DNA of 64,000 bases. It comes from Plazaster borealis. Its lineage: Eukaryota > Echinodermata > Asteroidea > Forcipulatida > Labidiasteridae. Positions 1 through 29,097 of this stretch are shown piece after piece. The stretch is from contig CM037458.1 of the NCBI GenBank assembly GCA_021014325.1, positions 24,411,063 to 24,475,062 of the forward strand, read 5' to 3'. The notes under the pieces were generated by a model. The model ran no database searches, was not told where the DNA came from, and saw only the letters and a program-made list of their open reading frames with translations. Position 1 is the stretch's first letter; each line of letters opens with the position of its first letter. The translations under genes and the position numbers were made by a program.

Positions 1-1005
1 CAATACGCAAAACATTGAATATATGCTAATACTTGATCTCTTCGGTTTGCATAAATTAACGCCTAGACTGTTCCAACCTGACTTAGACCTTTTCTTATTT
101 AGGACTGTAGCCTATAGACTTATGTAAATTGTTATTCTCTGCAATACGCAAAACATTGAATATATGCTAATACTTGATCTCTTCGGTTTGCATAAATTAA
201 CGCCATAGACTGTTCCAACCCGACTAAGACCTTTTCTTATTTAGGACTGTAGCCTACAGACTTATGTAAATTGTCATTCTCTGCAATACGCAAAACATTG
301 AATATATGCTAATACTTGATCTCTTCGGTTTGCATAAATTAACGCCATAGACTGTTCCAACCCGACTAAGACCTTTTCTTATACAGGACTACAGCCTACA
401 GGGAATTGTCAGGGAATTGACCAAAATAAGGCTTTATACGACAACCAACAACTCCGAGATCCTGGACTATACGTTGTTATTCTCTGCAATACGCAAAACA
501 TTGAATATATGCTAGTACTTTATTACTCCGGTTTGCATAAATTAACGCCATAGACTGTTCCAACCTGACTAAGACCTTTTCTTATTTAGGACTGTAGCCT
601 ACAGACTTATTTTAGTTGTTATTCTCTGCAATACGCAAAACATTGAATATATGCTAGTACTTTATTACTTCGGTTTGCATAAATTAACGCCTAGACTGTT
701 CCAACCTGACTAAGACCTTTTCTTATTTAGGACTGTAGCCTACAGACTTATCTTAGTTGTTATTCTCTGCAATACGCAAAACATTGAATATATGCTATCT
801 CTTCGGTTTGCATAAATTAACGCCATAGACTGCTTCAACCTGACTAATAAGACCTTTCTTAGACTTATGTCCGTTGTTATTCTCTGCAATACGCAAAACA
901 TTGAATATATGCTAATACTTTATCTCTTCGGTTTGCATAAATGAACGCCATAGACTGTTTCAACCTGACTAATAAGACATTTGTTATACAGGAATGTATC
1001 CTTCA
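1..1005. repeat. 142-bp tandem (satellite-like) array
   Basis: Seven copies begin with CAATACGCAAAACATTG at about 1, 142, 284, 487, 629, 770 and 887. The regular spacing is 142 bp. One interval is lengthened to about 203 bp by extra sequence around 385-475, and the sixth copy is shortened. The array is cut by the window edge, so its true size is unknown. No coding potential is visible. Confidence 0.95.
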
Positions 1006-1684
1006 CAGGATGCTACAGAGGCACAAAGTCTGTCATTAAAAGTGCAATTCGGACAGATTGGTCATCTTGGAATGTTAGAAATTCAAACTGAGCTGTTGTT
1101 GGGTCTATTTTAGTTGTTTCCTATTCTGACAACAAATTGCATGGCGATGAGATATACAAATGAAAGATTAATATGTGTTGGATACCCATGTTGCAGAATA
1201 TATAGAAGAACAATCCATAGTCATGATAGCAACAATCCATTTTTATTGTAACAATAAAGTGTGAAATAAATATACATTGGGAAACAGAAATGAATTAATT
1301 CATCAGTTTAACAAAGATATTTTGTGACTGTAAACGAACTGCAGAACCAGAAGCCAAGGGGATCGTTTGCTCTTTATTTGGATAGCATGAAAAGACTTGA
1401 ATAATCGTAATCCTGTTTGCAGTTACACGTCTCACTATGTGCACATACCATACAAAACACAATCTTTTATTTAAAATACCACATCCACTGATTGGAAAAG
1501 CTAAAGAATGAGAAATCCAATATTAAAAACAAAGAATGAAGAACAAAATCAAATATTTTTATTGAGAAGGGTAATGAAGATTGATTCCTCCGGAATATAA
1601 TGTAAGATGTCGTGCCATAGCCACAGGTCATTAGCAGATGCTCAAAAACGCGGAAATATTAATCTCCGGGTGTGTGGCTCTTAC
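1006..1684. other. AT-rich spacer without recognised features
   Basis: Unique-looking AT-rich DNA between the 142-bp array and the candidate exon at 1685. I see no gene, RNA or repeat here. Confidence 0.5.
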
Positions 1685-1846
1685 CGTGTGCATCATCTTT
1701 GGATTGTGTATGTTTAGCACTTGATCTATAATGAGGAATTGATGATTCCTCGTGTAGTTGATTGATCGCTTCATCTACATTCACCTGTTCCTCCAAATAC
1801 AAAGTCAAACCCTCTCGTCCCATTATGCATATTTGATTGAAACAAC
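1685..1846 (-). CDS. Possible internal coding exon, product unknown
   Basis: On the minus strand a 162-bp open segment lies between an acceptor (TTTGCATTGCAG, just above 1846) and a strong donor (ACG|GTAAGAGC, just below 1685). It starts and ends in phase 1, so it could be skipped or included without a frameshift. It would encode 53 whole codons, including the stretches FNQICIMGREGLTLYLEEQ and DEAINQLHEESS. The upstream pyrimidine tract is weak. I do not recognise the family, and the peptide does not look like any part of a nicotinic receptor although it lies downstream of nAChR gene B on the same strand. It could be a chance open segment. Confidence 0.3.
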
Positions 1847-2125
1847 CTGCAATGCAAATCTGCTTTAATGTATGAGTGTTGATTTCATCTCATCTTTGAG
1901 AAGAGTATAAAGACACATAATATAGGCCTAATATATGGCTATATCTGCGATAATATCGAGAATTGAACCTCTCTCCAAGAATTTTAAAATGAAGGAAAAG
2001 TCGATCCATCATCCATCGGGAATACTGAAAACCACTTAATGCTCCGGAGGCTCCTCGTACATAGATTAAGCAGTTTTGACACTCTTTCCATTTCTTACAG
2101 AAATACGAAATGACAAATTTGTATA

Positions 2126-2796
2126 GACTGTGCAAGTCTCGCGCATATCGGAACGAGAAAACACGTCAAACGAAGAACATTTTTTTCTCTGAAATAAAAT
2201 GTTTGTTTTAAATCATATTCAATGATACAATCTGAACAACAAAAATACTCATTACCTGTTTAAAAAAATCAACTTCAGTGTTTATAATAAATACACAAAT
2301 AATTTGTTAATTATTATTGAAGCAAAATTAAAGCGCTGGGACAAGGATGCTTACTGATCTTACTGGTCACACGGGCGTAAAATTAACGCTTGACGCAGTT
2401 TGTGGGGGACGCTGACGCCTCAACAACCATGGACTGCTATAAAAAGGCTTTGCGTTGCAACTACAGCATCTGGCGATTATCCTCGCGCATCCAAAACAAG
2501 CATTTACATAAGTTTTGTGATCGGAGGTGAGCACAAAATTCTTATTTTTTTCAGCAACCGGAAGCTGAGGTCAAGTTTAATTACCGGGTTTTCTTCGTTA
2601 TATTGTTGAATTGATTTTACTTTCATATTTTTTATCACTGAGTATTACATTCCCAACAACATATATATTTTTCTTTGTCATAAACCACGTTAAACTAAAA
2701 TTGTTGACAAAACAAAATCTTGCCCACGTAAATCCCCATATGCGTTGGGACCACAATGGTCCCGGAAGTTCAAATATGCGCGAGACTTGCACAGTC
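2126..2796. mobile_element. 671-bp DNA-transposon-like element with 23-bp terminal inverted repeats
   Basis: The left end (2126-2148, GACTGTGCAAGTCTCGCGC then ATAT) is repeated in perfect inverted orientation at 2774-2796. Both ends are flanked by TA (2124-2125 and 2797-2798), as expected for a TA target-site duplication of the Tc1/mariner type. The interior has no transposase-sized ORF, so this would be a non-autonomous copy. The superfamily is an inference from the TA flanks only. Confidence 0.65.
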
Positions 2797-2798
2797 TA

Positions 2799-5700
2799 TT
2801 GACAGTTCAATTTTTCCAGTGCAGAAGCATTTTATGACTTGGTCTTTATGCATAAAGTCGATAGCCTGCACCTTCGATAGCAGTTTGTAATCGAGTTAAA
2901 CAGTCTATAAAGTCATAGCAGAAGAAAGAGTCTTCGTAAAGGCTGAAGATGCATGCTCCGTGGAGCATCAAAACTAGGAAATATAGTTTAATATTCCGAT
3001 GGCATTTACAATGTATGGCCCAGTAAAACATATTAAAGTATTCAAGGCGAGACTAAGGTGAACTATTTACAACATTGGTCGATCTGTCTCCACATCCCAT
3101 GAAGAGAATGTAAAATCTCCATGGTTACACTTAAATATTCAAATTTTCAAGATGAACGCATGGTTCTCTTCCGCGTTGCTGTTGTTTCTGTACAATCAAT
3201 CATTTTAAAGAAATACGTTTGGAAACAACGTCATCTTTGTAACTGATGTTATTTTAACATCTGCAAATCAGCTTGGTCCAAAATTGTATACTTAGAAATA
3301 TCAGAACTCAGTAAACAAGATTGATTACTACCGGTTACTTGAGCCATGCTTCAAAAAAGTAAAATTGAGAAAATTCCCACCTTCCTCAATAAAGTGTCTC
3401 AGCAGAAGTGGAAGTAAATCACAAAGTATGTCGAGGAGAAATTGATGCAATGTCCTGGCCTCTTTGTTGACCTGTACTCAACTTTCCCCTTCTTTCTTTG
3501 AACTTAAAATAAATGGTCTTCGGGCAAATGGAGATGATAACGGAAGGTGTATTTCAGGAAATAGTTCGTGCTACTGTGGATAGTGAATAACAGTTGACAA
3601 TGAATTAAAGGTTCATTTATATCAAGCATTTCCATAACGCACTATTAAGGCCATACGAGTATTTGGTTATTTTTGTGTTTTCAAGAGTAAGGGTAAATAT
3701 CCTGTATTGTTTTATACGGAGACAAATCAATATAAGAACGTAGTGTTGACGGTTTGCTTGTCATTATTACCAATTCTATAGTGAAATGTGATAGCCGTAC
3801 TTGGGATACCGAATTGTCCAAGTACAAGAACCTGTATTTACCCTCACGTACGTTACCCTCTTCAAGCTGTCATAGGTGAATTAGTTCACTTTAATCACAT
3901 CTGATTGCTGAGTGTTTTTACCAGGATGAAAGCCAGCTGAAGATGTTTCTTTAATTTGTGTTCAGGAAGAAGCTGTTCTCGGCCAAAGATAACAACGTAT
4001 AAAACAAGTGTCAATCGTTGTCTGGGCTGAGAGTAGTTTGTACAGTCAGCTTTTGAAGAGTCTTGGGCTGTCAAGGTAGAGGGCACCATTGGAACATTCT
4101 CCTGAGACGAATTTGACCCTGAATCAAGCTTCCAATCTGGTTTATTCCTCATCACTTCTTTGAGTACATTTTGTGTCCAGGATTTCGAAATTTTTCAGAC
4201 GCGTGTCTGTCATTACTAATCTGTGCAACTCAGACTCTATAATTTATGCAGTCAATGGTTTAAACTTGGGCCCACATCCCATCCCTCAGATTCAGAACTG
4301 CCTCAAATCTGTCCACAGAGTGACTTGACACTGTAAGCCAGAACAGATGTGTACAGGAATTAACACTTTGTTTCTATTTCATTGGTCAATATGTTGATCT
4401 CCATTTTAAATGTTAGACTATATCATCCCTATCTTAGGAAATAATAATAATAAACGCTTTAAGACGCCAGTAACTGAAGCGTTTTAGAAAAAAACTTGTT
4501 ATTACTACTATAGTTATCTAGTCCTTCAATGTCCACACTATAAATGACATCAAATAACGTAACCCTTAATGTTGGGTTTGAGAAAACAAAACCTAAAATC
4601 TGCGCCATACTTTACTGAAAAATGAATGGAATCTTGGAGGGTTAGCAACACAGAGGATTCTTTGTCTGACTCAGTTGAGCAGTATTGACAGAAACTAAGC
4701 CTAGCCATGCATCGTTCAGTCAAATTCCCTGTCAAATGTAAGCCTTCATATCAGCTGCTTAGAGATCACGAAGCATCTTGAGTTTCTAAACCAAAATTCC
4801 TCCTTCTGTTCCGTTTACCTTAAACGGCAGGTGATGTTAAGGGGTGCTATAAAATGACTTCTGGTGGGATTGTAGTAGGAAGATAATCGTCTGGACAGGA
4901 CAGGATTCATATAAGAGGTTAATGGATAAGTCATAGACTTCATCTTCATAAAGTCGAGTTTAGCTCCGGAGCTGTAACAGATCTCATATCTTCATTACAA
5001 TAAAGAAATATGGGCAATAAGCTTAGTACGTTGGTCGATGAGATGGTCTGTTGTCTCATTGTATAGAATACTGTGTAAAAGCTCAATATATTGTGAAAAT
5101 GTCAAAATAACCGTGTCGTATTTAGAGTAACCATTTCACCAATCTATAACTGATACTGTCCATACGTAGACTTAATCAGTTATACCTAAATTATAGATTA
5201 TTCGTGTAATTGGATTCCATGCATACTAAACTAAATCAATTCATTATTGATATTAGTTCTAAAAAAGGGGTAAACCAATCATTGACTGTAGGTCCAACTC
5301 TTAGAACTCCCTGATTTTGCGCTCCTTCAGCCTTCGGCGTTTTTAAAGAGAACAAAAACATGTTAAAGTTTAAACAGTATTTAACATTTCTCGAGAAAAC
5401 ATCACGAACTGAGGTCCATTGACTCGACAAGTTGAAACTCACAGACATTACAAATATCTAACAAGAAACCGGCTTCTCGCAGATGGAGAGAAAAAAATAT
5501 CAAACCAAACCAAACTTTGGTTCAAACCAAACTTTGATCAAATAGCCTTGAGACATGAATTAGCCAACAATTATTTAGGATAATTAGCAATAGACAGAAA
5601 CATTATTGGACAAATAAGAAAACTCTCTTGGACAACTTGTTATTAAGGTAAAAGAAAGTATGCATCAATCACGGCGACTTCCGGTACACAGAGCAATAGG

Positions 5701-8700
5701 GGCTTTAGGCGTCAACTTTAGGAGTAAACCTTGACGATTGTTGAGGTATTTAATTAGGGGCTGTTGACTTCGTGAGCGAGTTGGGCTTGGAACTATAATG
5801 CGGACTATGATTTATAACTGGCTGATACAAGTCAGCTGTGTTATATTTGACATAAGTTTCATCATACTGTCACATTATACCAGCCCTTATTAATGAAGGT
5901 ATGTTAGTCATGTTTGGTATCGTCATACGTAACATTATAAGACACCACATCATGTTATTTTTTTTGTATAACAGATGGATAAATAAACGGAACGATGGAA
6001 TCCAATTAAAAGTGCAGTCTGCAATCTGCTTGCATCCTGTCTTGTCAACATTTGGGAATACTTAGAATCCAAAGGTACACTAGTCCAGTAGGTCATGTCA
6101 TTTGTAAATCTGACCTAATTGTGGATTTAAGAGGTGAATGTGACACCTTCAACCAAAAATAACAGATGTTAATACGAATAACAGAATGTCGGAGAGGTAC
6201 GTTCGATGAACATTGGATTTACATCCGTTTGATTATTGTTCTTCATTTCTGTAGCTGTCTTTGTCATAACAAACATTTGTTTGGTGCATTTTGTATTTCA
6301 TTGGGTTGGACGTGAAAAATCTAATCTCCTTTATGTAGAAGTGTTGAGGATTTAGACTTTTAGATACCGTATTAATCTTAGGGTTACGTGGATGTCCCAA
6401 ATGTCGCATAATGACTGATCACATTTTTCGGCTTTTGAATAGTACATTTCCTAATGCAAAAATGTCCAGTAGAAAATTCAAACATTTCCTAAAGTAATCT
6501 TCTGCTCGAACTTATTTTCCCATCAAGATAAAATTTCTTGTATTCTCAGTGTAATAAATACCAATAGAATTGTGCACGATCGGGGTAGTTGATTGGTTGT
6601 ATAACAGATTAAGGTAAGAGCACACACACCCGAATACTGATAGTACTATCGTCACACTCAAGTCTCCGTCCATCATAGCGAAATCTGATTTTAGTTGAAA
6701 TATTAAAATAATAAACTGAAGATGAAACGTCAGTCTCTAGCCCCAATATTAAAAAGTAGTTTGATGTTATGTGAACCTATATACGTGATTGTTACTCGAA
6801 TGGGCATGTATGAAATTGTAGGATTGCATTGAAAGCAATGGTAAGTACATGTCCAAGCCATTGCCCGATATACGTAAGAATTTAATCCAAGGGTTATAAA
6901 GCTCCTCAAATGGATTGCTTTAAATCAATCACTGTCTTCACTCAATACGTATTCATTAGTGGAGGCATATACCCTAAATTCTGGCATACCTTTCGGCAGG
7001 TAAATCGGTCTTGTTTGTTTTCTTTGAAAAGTACAGGCAAGCTACACTTTTAAGGAGGTTCATTTTCTATACATGACCGTTAATGCAGCCACAATACAAG
7101 ATACATGTTTAAGGTTTCAACACAGCCATCGTACAGCATAGCCATTAACGGGGGATACTATTGTACACTGTAGTTTAAAAAAAGAAGACATGTTAATTAC
7201 AGCCCATTTCTGCGACAGTATAAATACCGTTACTGCAGGTGTATATCAGTTTATTCAAGGGGTTTGGTCACGCCACTCACCCACACACATTTTATCTTCT
7301 TATGTCTTTGCTTGGTACAGAAGAAGGCCTACTTTGTGCGTATGAATCGCTGTTGGTAATTTTAACACTCTATCCTGAAGTGGAAAATGAAAAAATCCTT
7401 ACCAACCTAAAATTGATTCAAGACATGCTTTTTAGGTTATGAAAGACCCGGAAGGGTTACGTATAACAAGATTTGACCAGAATATATTGGGTCAAATTAA
7501 GCTCAACGAACTGCAGACAGATGAAAATGGAAATGGAAATGAATGAAAGTGCGGATATCAAGTCAACAATATCAAATCAAAATTACTTCATAGAATCAAA
7601 ACAATATTTGAGAAAAAAAAACTACGAAACGAGCTTTTCGTTAGTTTAGTTTACATTATAAAGAAAAATATTTTAACTTTCAAACAACTAAGGAAACCAG
7701 GCAAGTGTTCGATGTGAATAATCAAGGTCATAAAATATTAGCATCATAATTCAGGAAATATATATTCAACTTGATAACATCCTAGACTTATGGACGACCA
7801 AGAGACCTATGTCAGACGGTTGTAAATTAAGACAGGGGGCGATTTGCAAATTGTCGTGTACAGGTGACACATTTTGCTTTATTACATCACACCCACCGCT
7901 GTAAAAACTTGTCGTTGTTACCTTTTGCCCGTAAGCTGAGAACGAAGATGCAACATTTACCATAGTGGCGGGTGGATTAATAAAAGCTTGTACAAATGGT
8001 GTTTTTCTTGTCAACTTGGCGTACGCACCATCTGTTCATCTACCAGTCAGCTAGTCTGTACAGTGCTACACGGTGTGCAAAAGCAACTGTCTGTTACTGG
8101 CAATATTTGATATCATTCTCTGAAACAACCGGCTGTAAGCAGTTAGAACTGGGTCGTGTCTCTGTGAGTATTCACCTATGTTCGATGAGTGGCTTGAAAT
8201 AGTCACGGCAATTGTTTTTACATTATGGACAAATTGATGGCCGATTGAGAAATATAATACCAACCTGACTATATTTACCAAAATCATTTAATAATTACAA
8301 GGGTCGAAATATGCATGTATTACACATCGATGTTAAACTTTGAACGTATCAACTGTTAATTCCAAGTATCTGTTCAAATCTAAATCTGGACGCTCATTCA
8401 CTGTACGTAAGACTGTTTAAGGATACAACAATGGAGAGGCTTCTGTGGGTGCCCTTTTTGAATAATTACTGAGTAAGGTTTGGATGGAAGTTATTATTAT
8501 TATTTTTAATTAGCAATGGTTCAACATTATTATAATTTTGTTGTCTTCAATAGGTTAATGGACATTGGGTTCTGGGCTAACACATTACAACCTGATCCGC
8601 TAATGCATGACCGGTATGGCCATTGATCCATTGCCTCCCGTCAGACCACTCCATCATGTGGGTTTCCTGTTAGATTCATAATGAAAAAAATCAAGACTTG

Positions 8701-8706
8701 ACTTAC
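2799..8706. other. Non-coding stretch downstream of gene B exon 2
   Basis: AT-rich DNA that should be intron 2 or later introns of nAChR gene B if that gene continues leftward. I searched by eye on the minus strand for the expected next exons (a 45-bp exon starting Asp-Glu, a 110-bp exon with a WxPD motif, the Cys-loop FPFD motif and the GEK pore motif) and found none. Short ORFs such as 3895-4155 (minus) and 7239-7442 (plus) have no recognisable content. Confidence 0.5.
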
Positions 8707-26192
<17,486 letters not shown>

Positions 26193-26480
26193 CCTGTTTT
26201 ATCTCTTGCCTCCAAACACAAGATAGAGAGATCTACACAACACGCACACTGCTCCCCTGCTACATAAATCTTGCCTCGTAGAGTCTGACAGAACGATTCA
26301 AATCTTTCCCTTTCCTTGGTCCGTTTTGACGTAGAAATTCCTGTCGCGTTTATACCGACCAAATTGATGAGACCGATTTTCCTAGCTTGGTGCTATTGTC
26401 AGTGCTCCATACGGGTATTATCCAATACTACCGCTACGCAACGCGACGACCCACAACACGCAATAAAACGTTCAGTGGTC
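26193..26480 (-). promoter_or_regulatory. Probable 5' flank or first-exon leader of gene B
   Basis: Directly upstream of the exon-1 ATG, the DNA is locally richer in GC and CpG (for example around 26340-26360 and 26430-26460) than the AT-rich surroundings. I see no clear TATA box and cannot place the transcription start. Confidence 0.25.
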
Positions 26481-28863
26481 GACTTTTAATGTTTGCTCAA
26501 ATTGTTCAAAAAGAGTTGAAGAAAACATGACAGTTTTTGCACAAGTTTCCGAATTGTAAAGCTTGCAACCTTAACCGTTTGATGGTATGATAGTTTGATC
26601 ATACTAGTTTAACTCTTGTATTTAGTATTCTGTATGCGTGAGGAATCAAGTAGGAAGCTAAACCCATTATTGCTAAAGGAGGTGGAGCTTCAATAGGTTC
26701 GTCACGTGACGTTAGGGGCTGCCATTAATATTAACCTCTCTTCAGTCCCAACAGAATATTGGCGATTAACTGAATGTTAACTCTATGATCAATGACACTC
26801 TGCTTTGCTCAACCAAGGGATACAGTATAAAAAGTACAAAATAACTAACGAATCTTTTTGTATTATCAATGTGGAATGTTGGTTATACTATTATAAACAG
26901 CCTGATCTACTGAACCTATAAATAGGTATATACAGTGATTTGAAATTAGAAAGAAATACAGAATATTGGAAGAATAATTATACAATTAGTGATTTCATAG
27001 AAATCGGAGCTTCGTCTGGAGTATCACTTGAACCTAAGCCTTATTTATAAGATTCAAAATAGATTATTCTGATTTTCTTATTTGAAGGCAGGGCTGGTTC
27101 ATTGGGAGAAATTAATGATATATCTTTCAGCAACAGATGTTACCAGGGTCAACAATGTCATCCGCAGTTTGTTTATTGATTTGGCTTTATGTGAAGAAAG
27201 GAGGGGATCGATGCAATATAACAAGGGCAGGGAGTGAAGTCAACCAGCTTTGCAGGGGTAGCGCCCCCTACGATGACGTAATTATATGAATATCACACGG
27301 TTTCATACATTGTTTTATTATTATTATTAATTGTTTGTTTGCTGTTCAAGTTTATCGTTGACTCTCCGAAAAAAAGTTAATGATGAAATTATTTCACCGT
27401 TTATTATAAAAATGGTGAATCCATTCCACATTCCAAGTTTAGAAAATGTACAATCTATACCAGTTTAAGAGGAATGCGAACAGTTCCTTTAAACTTTATT
27501 TATTTCCCTTGTAGCCTTCAGTAGGTCATTATACCTGTATAATGAAGCTGGTGTGATCGCAGAAACACTCCCAGTCTATCAAGGGAGCTTTGAGAGGTTT
27601 CGGATGAACACGTTAAAAGACCACAGAGAAAAATACAGGGGAACAAATGTTGGTAAAAGAACACGAAATGTCTGCAGGATATTTTCTTCATTGTAAAACA
27701 ATTATCTGATATTGACTATGAAAACAGCCACTTGATTTAAGTTCAAGCTGGGAAAATATTTCGCAAGACACCTTCTGGTTATTAATTGATTGCAAAGTAT
27801 TTGTATCTTAGGTTTGACAGATAAACTTAAACTGTTTGTTTATTCAGCACATCTTGAAATTGAAAACGTACACACAATTACATTGTTTAATTGATGCTGG
27901 GTAGAGTTACGGGCTCAAAAAGAGAAGTAGAAGAGGAGATTTGTTTCATTCGTATAATCCGTGCATTTGTATCGTTGTGATTGAGTTCTGTTTTGTAACT
28001 GTAACCCTTTTTTCATGTTTTTTATTTTATTTCTATAAACATTTATATCGATATGAATGAATACAACGTGGACCTAATTGCGGTAATAAAAGCGTAATAA
28101 ATACTGTCATAAACCTAAAATACTTTAAACGATCAGAACCCTTATTAAACAAAAACTTTAGCCTCAATAGGTAAGGAAGACTTTAAGTATAAGAGGAAAA
28201 GTTTCAATACGAACTGCATTTTGCATTATTTTATTTGTTGCATTTTCGAACTTTGAATAGTATTACCCAAATAAGTCGAGGTATGTGCGGGAAAAGAATG
28301 TAGAGAACAACCAACATGCTGTCTGGTTTATTGGAATATATCAATTTAGAATCTGGAACCTCGACCTACTTGGTGAAGTAAGTCTTCTGAGTCAGAACCT
28401 TGTCTCAACACCTCTTAATGCGGATCCTCATGAAAAACTATATCCCCTTTCACACGGTAACAATGATGCATGTCTTGGGTTACCAGTGAAGTTAGAGCGC
28501 CTCAGTATCTAACTGTAAACTATAGAAAGCATGTGTGATTGACAATATCATGAAGGTGTCACTGGATAAATCAAAGCGATACTGTTTATTATTATTAATA
28601 GAGCAATAAAATCTTCCAAGGAGTCGCATTAATCTATGGGAGTGATACTCAACTAGGGACTACAGAAGAGCGGTTCCAAAAAAATCCAAACAGTTCAGGA
28701 TGTCGTTTTGATGAGATGTTTCAATGACATACTTATGATGTTGATTAATTATCAAGGACCTCATTGTGATTAGCTGACACCGTCAAGCTAATTTATCGCC
28801 CAAGAAAAATAATTAGTTGACGTGTGTAAGTCCTTCATTTGTTTACTTCTGAAGAGTGTTAAG
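26481..28863. other. Intergenic AT-rich DNA
   Basis: Between nAChR gene B and gene A. No gene or known repeat recognised; a 75-aa plus ORF at 28285-28512 has no recognisable content. Confidence 0.45.
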
Positions 28864-28868
28864 GTTAT

Positions 28869-29092
28869 CAGGGGCGGATCCAGGATTTTCCAAACGGGGG
28901 GGGGGGCGTGAAAATATACCAAGCAGCAAAATGATAAATGAAGTTTGTTGCGCCTGCGTAACACAAAGCTTCCCCATTTCTCCCTCCACTTCTCTCTCTC
29001 TCCCTCTTTTTTTCTTTTCTCCTTTTTTTTTTTTTTTTATGAAAAAGGGGGGGGGCGTGCGCCCCCCACGCCCCCCCCTGGATCCGCGCCTG
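28869..29092. mobile_element. 224-bp GC-ended MITE with CAGGGGCGGATCC termini
   Basis: The left end CAGGGGCGGATCCAGG is mirrored by the right end CCTGGATCCGCGCCTG. Directly flanking GTTAT occurs on both sides (28864-28868 and 29093-29097), a 5-bp target duplication. Long G or C homopolymers sit inside each end and a pyrimidine/T tract sits in the middle. CAGGGGCGG-type ends are common in short non-autonomous DNA elements of marine invertebrates and resemble hAT ends, but hAT elements normally make 8-bp duplications, so the superfamily is uncertain. ORFs on both strands here are not genes. Confidence 0.8.
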
Positions 29093-29097
29093 GTTAT

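Noticed and set aside
3895..4155. 86-aa minus ORF with two sequons and a hydrophobic stretch (RLTLVLYVVIFG), briefly considered as the start of a GPCR
   Set aside because: The hydrophobic part breaks off into charged sequence and no donor is present at the right place.
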